This document shows, in pieces, positions 1-6,785 of a stretch of DNA of 42,623 nucleotides. The translations under genes were made by a program, and so were the position numbers. A model generated the notes under the pieces. It was given only the letters and a program-made list of their open reading frames with translations. It had not been told where the DNA came from and did no database searches. Within the stretch, counting starts at the first letter, position 1; the number at the start of each line of letters is the position of its first letter. Origin of the DNA: Aurantiacibacter poecillastricola (GTDB taxonomy: Bacteria; Pseudomonadota; Alphaproteobacteria; Sphingomonadales; Sphingomonadaceae); contig NZ_JAVAMS010000010.1 of NCBI RefSeq assembly GCF_030730945.1, forward strand, positions 1-42,623, read 5' to 3'.

Positions 1-241
1 TGAGGGTTTGCGAGAGGACGTGGCAATCCATGTGCGGATAGGGATTGTCACCGGGCTTTACGCCGAAACGATAGCCAAACTCGTAGGTGGCCCTTCCCAT
101 GATCGCGCACGCATAGGTTTCGAGCCTCGCCAGATAGTCGTCGACGACGGGCCCGCTTTCCGCGAAACCCGAAATGTCGCCATCCCGTCCGGCGATGAAG
201 CCATCGATCGATACCGCGACGTCATAGATGATCGGCTGCAT
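1..241 (-). CDS. Dihydrofolate reductase family protein (RibD C-terminal-like), partial
   Basis: The minus strand reads an open frame from an ATG at 241 to the window edge, about 80 residues, so the C-terminal half is missing. The N-terminus reads MQPIIYDVAVSIDGFIAG and is followed by IMGRATYEFG. The 'S-DGFIAG' and 'GRxTYE' signatures are typical of the small RibD-C/YyaP-type dihydrofolate reductase-like family. Members adopt the DHFR fold and are thought to bind NADPH, but most have no proven substrate. The start codon lies inside the 3' end of the upstream methyltransferase gene (20-bp overlap), so the two are probably co-transcribed. The family call is fairly secure; the reaction is unknown. 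Confidence 0.75.
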   Translation of the reverse strand, partial: MQPIIYDVAVSIDGFIAGRDGDISGFAESGPVVDDYLARLETYACAIMGRATYEFGYRFGVKPGDNPYPHMDCHVLSQTL

Positions 242-1013
242 GATTAACTCCTGAATAGGGCCGCTGCAGGTCGGATGACGTGTCGCGCTGCCCAGTGAAA
301 GGCACAAAGGCCGGAACGCGCTTGCGATAGCCGCGGTAGGGTTCGCCGATCTCTTCGATCAGGTCGGCCTCCTCGAATGGTGTCGCGATAAGCACATAAA
401 CCATGGTTGCGACCGCGAACACGAGATGCCCGACCGTGAAGTGCGCTACGAAGAAGGGGGCAAACATCCAGCCGAGGCTGATCGGATGACGCACCACGGC
501 ATAGAGATACCTTGCGCTCAATGGACGCTGCTCCGGGGTTGCCTGTCGGAAGTTCTCCCACGCCTGAGCGAGGCCGAGAAACCTGAAGTGGCCGAAGTGG
601 AAGGTTGCGGCCACCATCATGACCCACACCCCGGCATAGGCCGCGAGTATGAACCCTACCAGTGCGGGCGACTCTACACGCCAGATCGTGATCGGAATGG
701 GCGTCCAGTAGTATATCAGAAATCCGACATTGATCACGGTCATGTAGAGATATGTAGCCCGCTCGATCGATGCAGGGACAATGTTCGTCCACCAACGCTT
801 GAACGACGATCTGGCAGTGATCGAGTGATGCAGCCCGAACATGGAAATGAGGACAGCGTCGATCGCGATCGCGGTCCACAGCGGCAGGCGTTCGCCATCG
901 CTTATGGCCTTGGGCACGCCGAAGTCAGCGATGAAGCCGACGATATAGGCGAGGCTCGCCAGGCTGAGCACATATGCGACGCCCGCGAAGGCGAGTATGA
1001 GAGACTTGCGCAT
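222..1013 (-). CDS. NnrU/isoprenylcysteine-methyltransferase-like membrane protein (MddA-like)
   Basis: A 263-residue integral membrane protein with about five hydrophobic segments. The N-terminal segment is MRKSLILAFAGVAYVLSLAS. The C-terminus carries the family signature: RHPISLGW, then EEADLIEEIGEPYRGY and VPAFVPF, which in ICMT-type enzymes form the SAM-binding end. Length and motif order match the NnrU branch that includes methanethiol S-methyltransferase MddA, so an S-methyltransferase role is possible but not shown. The open frame extends far upstream to 1553, but ATG 1013 starts the recognisable protein and lies 5 bp after the stop of the Tat-protein gene. The 3' end overlaps the DHFR-family gene. 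All three genes look like one minus-strand operon. Confidence 0.7.
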   Translation of the reverse strand: MRKSLILAFAGVAYVLSLASLAYIVGFIADFGVPKAISDGERLPLWTAIAIDAVLISMFGLHHSITARSSFKRWWTNIVPASIERATYLYMTVINVGFLIYYWTPIPITIWRVESPALVGFILAAYAGVWVMMVAATFHFGHFRFLGLAQAWENFRQATPEQRPLSARYLYAVVRHPISLGWMFAPFFVAHFTVGHLVFAVATMVYVLIATPFEEADLIEEIGEPYRGYRKRVPAFVPFTGQRDTSSDLQRPYSGVNHAADHL

Positions 1014-1018
1014 CCTAC

Positions 1019-2419
1019 TTACCAGTTCTGGCTGTTCTGCGCGTGAGTGCGCAGATAGGCGCCGGGTTCGAAATGCTCGTCGTAGAAGTCGGTGTCGAGC
1101 TTGTGGGCCTGCAGATACATCAGCGTCAGCATGGCGGGCACCTTGGCCGGGAAACGCCCGAAGGTGTCCTGGATGTACTGCGCCATATGCGCGACGCAAT
1201 CGATGAACTCGTCGTCGATCGGCGCAGCTCTCCGCCGGACGGCGTCGGTTTCCTTGTACGGGCCCTTCGTGACAGCGTTGAACGGACCGCCGCTGCCGAA
1301 CTTGCGTCTCACGACGGATTCCACTGCAGCGCGCATATCCTTGAAGTGCGGCTGGGTGTGGCCTTCGAGGATGCCGTCCAGGCCGGTCACATGCGGCAGG
1401 GGTTGGCCTTCGATCATGTCGTAGCGGAAACCGAGGCCAGGCACCTCCGGATCGCCGCTGGCCCCAAGAATGCTGAACGGGTTGAGGCCGTTGAACATCC
1501 ATCCGCCGAGCCCCATTGCCTGCAGCATGAGCGCGCCAGCATAGCATGCGCATGAGAGCTCCACGGTCACTTCGGTGGCGCTGACCTGCTCGACGTAAGA
1601 GAACGGATAGGGGTTCTCGATATCGACCAGGTGCTTGAACTTCTCGAGTCCCGGGATCGGCCGGTTGTTCACGTCGTCATATATGCAGACCCCATTCTGA
1701 ACGAAGTAGCACAGCCCCTGGATGATGTGCTGCGCCAAATCGGCCACTGGGATGATCAGCGTGCTGCCGGGAATGTTCACACACCAGTCGTTGTGCATTT
1801 CCATATGTTCGGGCCGCGCCGGAGTGGCCAGGCGACCGTCGGCCAGCTTGACGATGCGGCTCCGGTGGGCATCGAGATAGGCGTTGAGATCGGTTTCTCC
1901 GTTTGCCGCCTTGGCCTCGACGGCCGGCATGTCCCGCGTCGGCAGGAAATAGACGCCATTATCGTCGGTATAGAAGAATTCGGTGATCTGGAATCCAGCC
2001 GCTGAGGGGAAAGTTCGCCCGCCAGCAGCACCCGCATAGTTCGGAATGTTGGGCAGGTAATTGCGGTTGTACGGGATGAGATTCGACCAGCCAGTGTTGC
2101 CGGCCACGGTGGTGAGCAGCATCATCTGCTCCAGCTCTGACAGCGCCTGCGGCGGATGCTTCGACGCATAGGCAAGCGGGCCACCGGGTATCGCCGCGCC
2201 GCGCGCGAACCGGCGCGAACGCCTGCCTTGAATGGCCTCGATCAGGGGGAATTCCACTGCCTCGGACAGTCCCTTCGGGAGATCGAGAACGCGGTCCAGC
2301 ATGATGTTTCCTTTGGTCTTGAGCGTTTCGCCCCTTGCGCTGGCACCGAGACCGGCGAGGACCGTCCCTGCGCCCAGCATGGATGCGCCGATCATCCGGC
2401 GCCTTGATGTGTCAAACAT
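1019..2419 (-). CDS. Tat-exported protein, possibly nitroreductase-like
   Basis: A 466-residue protein with a clear twin-arginine signal (TSRRRMIGASMLGAG followed by an Ala/Gly-rich stretch), so it is probably folded and loaded with a cofactor before export to the periplasm. After the signal, 'LIEAIQGRRSRRF' and 'ALSELEQMMLLTTVAGNTGW' resemble the opening of nitroreductase-fold proteins, where RRS-R contacts flavin phosphate. I could not assign the rest, which includes ELSCACYAG and many aromatic residues. ATG 2419 was chosen over a TTG at 2425 because it lies 7 nt after GGAAAG. The gene is divergent from a GlxA-type regulator, which is a likely controller, and is followed closely by the membrane methyltransferase. 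Confidence 0.5.
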   Translation of the reverse strand: MFDTSRRRMIGASMLGAGTVLAGLGASARGETLKTKGNIMLDRVLDLPKGLSEAVEFPLIEAIQGRRSRRFARGAAIPGGPLAYASKHPPQALSELEQMMLLTTVAGNTGWSNLIPYNRNYLPNIPNYAGAAGGRTFPSAAGFQITEFFYTDDNGVYFLPTRDMPAVEAKAANGETDLNAYLDAHRSRIVKLADGRLATPARPEHMEMHNDWCVNIPGSTLIIPVADLAQHIIQGLCYFVQNGVCIYDDVNNRPIPGLEKFKHLVDIENPYPFSYVEQVSATEVTVELSCACYAGALMLQAMGLGGWMFNGLNPFSILGASGDPEVPGLGFRYDMIEGQPLPHVTGLDGILEGHTQPHFKDMRAAVESVVRRKFGSGGPFNAVTKGPYKETDAVRRRAAPIDDEFIDCVAHMAQYIQDTFGRFPAKVPAMLTLMYLQAHKLDTDFYDEHFEPGAYLRTHAQNSQNW

Positions 2420-2430
2420 GATCAATCTTT

Positions 2431-2459
2431 CCTCAGAAGCGGGCAGTCCCGCGTTGAGG
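2431..2459. promoter_or_regulatory. Imperfect inverted repeat in the divergent promoter region
   Basis: The 118-bp gap between the Tat-protein gene and the GlxA-type regulator contains nested complementary arms, CCTCA...TGAGG around GCGGG-CAGT-CCCGC. It could be an operator for the adjacent regulator or a leader hairpin of the minus-strand transcript. This rests on symmetry alone. Confidence 0.25.
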
Positions 2460-2537
2460 TGTCTTCTGACGGCAAAAGGATCCTCACAGTTAGGGCCTGA
2501 ATCGACAAAAACGGGTCAAACGTGCCAATATTGCCTT

Positions 2538-3563
2538 ATGCCCGCATCCGCCCCTCAAAGACCCGTCTCGATCAGCCTGGTTGCCGTGCCAGAGGTGTCC
2601 GCCGCCATCGTGCTCAGCCTGCACGAGGTGTTCGCCTATGTCGGCGTCGCTTGGGAAGTACTGACCGGCGACCGGTTCGAAACGCGTTCGATGGTCCCGC
2701 GCATCGTCGGACGCAACACGGAGCCCATGCGCACCTCGATTGGCGCCATCCTCGTTCCCGACCATACGTTCGCGGAAATGCACAGGTCAGATGTCGTGAT
2801 TGTCGCGGACCTTTTCATGGACGACGGGCTTGGTCCGGTTGGCCGTTGGGGTGAGGAAGTTGCCTGGATCCGCGACCAATACAACCGGGGCGCGATCGTC
2901 TGTTCGGTCTGTACAGGATCTATGATGCTGGCCGAAGCGGGACTGCTTGATAACCTCGATGCGACAACGCACTGGAGCGCTACCCAGACCTTCGCGGATT
3001 GCTATCCTCGCGTGGTGCTTCAGCCGGAACGCCTGCTCGTACCCGGTGGCCAGGGGCACCGCATTATTACAAGCGGCGGATCCGCCAGCTGGACCGAACT
3101 CGCGCTCTATCTAGTTGCGCGCTTTTGCGGCGAGGCAGAGGCGAGGCGCATTGCAAAGTTATTCCTGTTCGGCGACCTCAGCCATGGTCAGATGCCCTTC
3201 GCCGCCATGGCACGCCCCAAACAACACGACGACGAGATTATCGCCGATAGCCAGCAATGGATCGCCGAAAATTACGAAGTTGCCAATCCCGTCTCGAGAA
3301 TGGCGTCAAGATCGGGCCTCGCGGAGCGAACATTCAAACGCCGCTTCACCCGATGCACTGGCTATGCGCCGGTCGATTATGTTCAGTCGCTCAGGATCGA
3401 GGAAGCCAAACAAATGCTTGAGACGACCGACCGGCCGATCGACGATATCGCTTTGGATGTTGGCTACGAGGATCCAAACTCGTTCCGTCGCCTGTTTAAA
3501 CGAACCACGAGCATCACGCCGAGCCAGTATCGATTGAGATTCCAGTCAATTGCGGCATTATGA
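2538..3563 (+). CDS. GlxA-family transcriptional regulator (DJ-1/PfpI domain plus AraC HTH)
   Basis: A 341-residue regulator. Residues about 10-190 form a DJ-1/PfpI-like (class I glutamine amidotransferase-like) domain with the nucleophile-elbow region VCSVCTGSMMLAEAGLLD. Residues about 230-335 form a double-HTH AraC DNA-binding domain with PVSRMASRSGLAERTFKRRF and the second-helix signature DIALDVGYEDPNSFRRLFKR. In GlxA-type regulators the first domain senses a ligand rather than acting as an enzyme. The open frame extends further upstream, but ATG 2538 begins the conserved part. It is divergent from the Tat-protein/methyltransferase/DHFR-family operon and is the obvious candidate to control it. 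The ligand is unknown. Confidence 0.85.
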   Translation: MPASAPQRPVSISLVAVPEVSAAIVLSLHEVFAYVGVAWEVLTGDRFETRSMVPRIVGRNTEPMRTSIGAILVPDHTFAEMHRSDVVIVADLFMDDGLGPVGRWGEEVAWIRDQYNRGAIVCSVCTGSMMLAEAGLLDNLDATTHWSATQTFADCYPRVVLQPERLLVPGGQGHRIITSGGSASWTELALYLVARFCGEAEARRIAKLFLFGDLSHGQMPFAAMARPKQHDDEIIADSQQWIAENYEVANPVSRMASRSGLAERTFKRRFTRCTGYAPVDYVQSLRIEEAKQMLETTDRPIDDIALDVGYEDPNSFRRLFKRTTSITPSQYRLRFQSIAAL

Positions 3564-3572
3564 CGGCCGTCC

Positions 3573-3595
3573 TTGGGCCGGAAGCTGTCTGTCTG
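3573..3595. repeat. Copy 1 of a 23-bp dispersed repeat
   Basis: Identical over 23 bases to 5041-5063, beginning TTGGGCCGGAAG and ending CTGTCTG. It lies just downstream of the GlxA-type gene. The two copies flank the DUF4304-like/PilZ segment. Related but diverged GGAAGC...CTGTCCGCTTTC text occurs around 17740-17763. Confidence 0.7.
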
Positions 3596-3741
3596 GATCT
3601 GGTAGGCCAATAGCGCGAGCTGTCATCTAGCTCGTCGGCTATGTCGACATACATCCAATGCTTATCGTCAGGCTCCATGCCCATGGCCAGTTGGAAGAAT
3701 GCCGCGGTTGCACAGATACCAATTCGTCCTAAGCTTATCGC

Positions 3742-4386
3742 ATGAAGGTAAGTGCAAGGGATACAAGCAAGGCACTCCAACGCCACGTCATCCCACTCCT
3801 ACAGGCCAACGGCTTTAATGACGCAACCGGGCGAAGATTTTGGCGGCATCGTTCCGGCAGAACAGATCATGTCGACATTGCAAGTATGTCAGCCTACCGC
3901 GCGAAGGTAGACAACAGCACGACTGAATCGTTCACCGTTCGTTTGGCAATCTCGCTGCCGCGATACGGATATCGGGTCGATCCATACCATCGGGACCACA
4001 TCAAGATTGGACCGAAAGGACCTCGCCCAGCTGAAAGTCAAATGCCGATAAGAGGCGTTCTGTGCCCCGCTGGTTCTCCTCCATTGAAGGAGGGACGCTG
4101 GGGATGGGAATGCCAATCGCTTTGGACGGTAAATTCGATTGAAGACGCTGAAGAGGCGACCATAGATCTGCAAACTCAGCTGGAGAACTATGCTCTTGAT
4201 TGGTTGAGCCGGACTTGGGACTTACGGGAAATCGCCGCGCTTCTGGAGACTCAGCAGAACCGCTTGTTCCTCGTGAAGGCCGACAATGGGTCACACCTTC
4301 AGCTTGATGCCGAGCTTCCTGGCAGCCCTATAAGGCAAGCACACATTTCCATGGCGCGAGAGGCACTTGAGAACGACAGGCAGTGA
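3742..4386 (+). CDS. DUF4304-like protein
   Basis: A 214-residue soluble protein. Its N-terminus (LQRHVIPLLQANGFNDATGRRFWRHR) matches the general pattern of DUF4304 proteins: 'L...L.E.GF...G..F.R' followed by a beta-rich region rich in aromatic and basic residues. No catalytic motif, signal peptide or membrane segment is visible. Function is unknown; some relatives lie near polymorphic toxin or defence loci. The ribosome binding site before ATG 3742 is weak. It stands alone between a 23-bp repeat and a PilZ gene, so no operon context helps. Confidence 0.5.
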   Translation: MKVSARDTSKALQRHVIPLLQANGFNDATGRRFWRHRSGRTDHVDIASMSAYRAKVDNSTTESFTVRLAISLPRYGYRVDPYHRDHIKIGPKGPRPAESQMPIRGVLCPAGSPPLKEGRWGWECQSLWTVNSIEDAEEATIDLQTQLENYALDWLSRTWDLREIAALLETQQNRLFLVKADNGSHLQLDAELPGSPIRQAHISMAREALENDRQ

Positions 4387-4525
4387 GGTCTCATTCCGAC
4401 CTGCACCGATCTTGCTCGTGAACCGGCGCACTGAGGCCAACCGCCAAGGTATCTACGAGTTTGAGCACTGCAAAAAAGCGGATCATCATTCACAACCTTC
4501 ATGCCTCGAGAACGCAATCTTGATC

Positions 4526-4537
4526 GTTCTTAAGAAC
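4526..4537. promoter_or_regulatory. Perfect palindrome GTTCTTAAGAAC followed by T5
   Basis: A 12-bp perfect palindrome followed directly by TTTTT, about 100 bp before the PilZ start. An overlapping pair of arms, AGAACG and CGTTCT, lies just upstream and shares the GTTCT half. This could be an operator for a dimeric regulator or a weak terminator of the upstream gene. It is the only ordered feature noticed in the gap 4387-4635. Confidence 0.3.
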
Positions 4538-4635
4538 TTTTTCTGACTCACAATTACAACGAGCTTGTTCTTTGGCAATGCTGCAATAGACCTAGACGCG
4601 GGTTGCGACGAAGCTAATTTGCGACGGAGCTCAAA

Positions 4636-4920
4636 TTGCACGACCGTGAAAGCCAACGAGTTGGTATCCGTTTCCCTTGCGCAGCCCAACTACCTGGTTC
4701 GACACTCGACGTTGTTGTTCTCGATATCACTCCTTCTGGATGCAGACTGGCTACTGCAAGTGGTCTAGCCAAAATAGGAGCTACGATCGTCTTGCTATTT
4801 TCAGACCGATTGGATGCTGCAGGACAAATTGTATGGAGAGATGAGTGGGAGTGCGGAGTAATGTTTCATGAGCACATTAGCGAGAACACGATCGACTGGC
4901 TCGCTGCACAATCTGAATGA
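4636..4920 (+). CDS. PilZ domain protein
   Basis: A 94-residue single-domain protein. It carries both halves of the c-di-GMP-binding signature: RESQR (R-x3-R) at residues 4-8 and DITPSG (D-x-T-x2-G) near residue 30, followed by the usual beta-barrel text ending in WECGVMF. It probably binds cyclic di-GMP and passes the signal to a partner. The start is TTG at 4636: the frame is closed by TAA 19 bp upstream, and GGAG lies 6 nt before the TTG. No motility, cellulose or chemotaxis gene is nearby to suggest the partner. Confidence 0.8.
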   Translation: MHDRESQRVGIRFPCAAQLPGSTLDVVVLDITPSGCRLATASGLAKIGATIVLLFSDRLDAAGQIVWRDEWECGVMFHEHISENTIDWLAAQSE

Positions 4921-5294
4921 AACACATTGTTAATTAGCAGCGCGAGAATTAGCCAAAGATCGCCAGTCCTCACGCTCGGCAAGCCGTCTACCGATCCTAT
5001 GCTCGTTTCATCCAGCTAGCGTGAAAGACTACATCAAATTTTGGGCCGGAAGCTGTCTGTCTGCTTTCGGATCACTTCACCAACAGGCGGTCGGAAACAG
5101 ATTCAGGTCACAATCGCCAAGAACCTCTCCATAATCTATCCATCCATCGATAAACGATCAAACAGCCGTCGCGCCACGTTCGAAAGCTTTTAGAGCTGGA
5201 GTTCCTTAACGAGTATGCAGAAATGCTACTTCGTCGATTTCACCATGGACTGAATTATCGACCAGCACGGTACGTAAAATGTGAGATACAGTGA
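4921..5294. other. Intergenic stretch with no gene seen
   Basis: No convincing coding frame. It is richer in A and T than the flanks and carries the second copy of the 23-bp repeat. It separates the PilZ gene from the 3' end of the pAgo gene (convergent). Confidence 0.5.
5041..5063. repeat. Copy 2 of the 23-bp dispersed repeat
   Basis: Exact match to 3573-3595 in the same orientation, followed here by CTTTCGG. The spacing between copies is about 1.47 kb. Confidence 0.7.
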
Positions 5295-6785
5295 TCACAT
5301 GTAGAAACGGTAGGAGGGATTGGGAGTTTGGCCTTCCGGGAACTCGGCCATCAGCTGGCCGACCTTTTTCGCGAAAGAGAGCGTAACCGGATACCGCGAC
5401 ATACCCTCAGTGCTGTTCCAGTTGATCTTCGAAAGCGCGAGGATCTCCCGAGCCCTTTCCTTAAGGTCTGTATGCTTCGCAGACCCTATTTCGATTGGAG
5501 CCGGAATGTGCGGTCCGGGATACTCGTTCCACCAAGGGATAAATCCATTTGTGAAGAGATAGCTCTCATCGCCAACCGATACCAGAGTCCCGCGCCAAGG
5601 CTCTTCCATCCCCCTACGAATGACCCGCAGCGGCGTCGGCCTCATCCAGATTAGGTCACATGAGGGGACAGCATCCTTAGAACCTTCAAGAAACCCCTCC
5701 ACTTCCTCGGGCTGGTAGTTCGAGGTCTTATGAAGGATAATTCGATCTGGTGTGACGCCGGCAACACGAAGGTACTCTTTGATGACTTCCGAAATGAGGT
5801 TGGAGGCTTGCTCCTTATTCAAATACGGCTGCTTGTCTCGCCTTTGGTCGTGATCGATCATCGCACCGCTGAGCGCAAACGGTTCAACATCCGAGGCTAC
5901 GGCTTGTGCAAGACTCGCATAAATAAGGCTACCAGATCGTCTCTTCAGGTGGTGAAAGGATACGCCAACGAAGCACGTATTGGATGGCAGGTCTGCCGGT
6001 TGCCAAGGCATGCTTCCAGCCTTGTAATAAAGGGAAACGGCTAGGTTCCATGCGCGGGTCGCGTGACTGTGTCCTTTGTCGTCAGCTCGCTCAACCGTGT
6101 CTCTACGAATGACCTGTATCGGAACGGCATTTTGGTGTTGCATGCAGCGCACCTTGAGCGCTCGATAGAAAGTCCGGAACAACAGATCATCAGCCTGAAC
6201 ACGTAGGTCTTTCGCTGCTTGAAGTTCCTCTGGGGTCGGTTGGAAGAGGCTCATTTGCGCGCTTTCTTCCTCTGCTTGCAACCGCTCCAGCGCCCTGCGC
6301 TCGATAGCTGAGAGCGCAGGATTGTCGACGCGAAGATCCCCGATAACTTCAGGCAAACAGATTACGACACAGTCCGGGCCGCCGTCACGAAAGAGCCCGG
6401 TAATTTGTGAAGCGAACATCTCAAGTAGGTCTTCGAAACCCGTACCGCGCTGAACTCGTGTCAGCGCATCCTCGACTGCATCTTGGTCAAGCGATCTGAC
6501 AAATCGACTGGGTATCTCAAATTCCGATGCAAGAGCGACGCGCGCGCCCGGCCAATCTCGATATCGCTTTGCGTTCGCTTCTCGCGCGACTTGAAATTTG
6601 TCGAGTTTGCCGAGCCACTTTCGAACAGCGGCTACATCGTCTGGCGGCCCGACCAATCCGATATTGATCACATTGAGATTGTCCGATTTGGACCCCGAGG
6701 ACAACACTCTCCTAGGCTCAATGCCACGCTTTCCGTTTCGAAAGACAAGTGAGGGTTCGGCTAAGCTTTCGATGCTGATCTTCAT
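5295..6785 (-). CDS. Short prokaryotic Argonaute (MID-PIWI, catalytically inactive)
   Basis: A 496-residue protein, the usual size for short pAgos, which have only MID and PIWI domains. The MID region (about 120-255) has VPIQVIRRDT, with the Gln expected to contact the guide 5' end. PIWI text follows: LYYKAGSMPWQ (251-262), CFVGVSF (271-277), RIILHKTS (348-355), YLFTNG (409-414) and LALSKINWNST...PVTLSFAKKVG (449-476). Where slicing Argonautes carry the catalytic aspartates, this protein has Ser ('VGVSF') and His ('LHKTS'), so it should bind guide and target but not cut. The ATG at 6785 overlaps the TGA of the SIR2-APAZ gene (ATGA), so the two are translationally coupled. Known partners form a heterodimer in which the pAgo senses guide-target duplex and the APAZ protein carries the toxic activity. 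Confidence 0.9.
   Translation of the reverse strand: MKISIESLAEPSLVFRNGKRGIEPRRVLSSGSKSDNLNVINIGLVGPPDDVAAVRKWLGKLDKFQVAREANAKRYRDWPGARVALASEFEIPSRFVRSLDQDAVEDALTRVQRGTGFEDLLEMFASQITGLFRDGGPDCVVICLPEVIGDLRVDNPALSAIERRALERLQAEEESAQMSLFQPTPEELQAAKDLRVQADDLLFRTFYRALKVRCMQHQNAVPIQVIRRDTVERADDKGHSHATRAWNLAVSLYYKAGSMPWQPADLPSNTCFVGVSFHHLKRRSGSLIYASLAQAVASDVEPFALSGAMIDHDQRRDKQPYLNKEQASNLISEVIKEYLRVAGVTPDRIILHKTSNYQPEEVEGFLEGSKDAVPSCDLIWMRPTPLRVIRRGMEEPWRGTLVSVGDESYLFTNGFIPWWNEYPGPHIPAPIEIGSAKHTDLKERAREILALSKINWNSTEGMSRYPVTLSFAKKVGQLMAEFPEGQTPNPSYRFYM

Noticed and set aside
222..1553. A 443-codon open frame starting inside the Tat-protein gene
   Set aside because: The first about 180 codons are an antisense-style read-through in the wrong frame of the Tat-protein gene; the methyltransferase starts at 1013.
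5295..6785. The pAgo as an active DNA-guided nuclease
   Set aside because: Catalytic aspartate positions hold Ser and His, and the length is that of inactive short pAgos.
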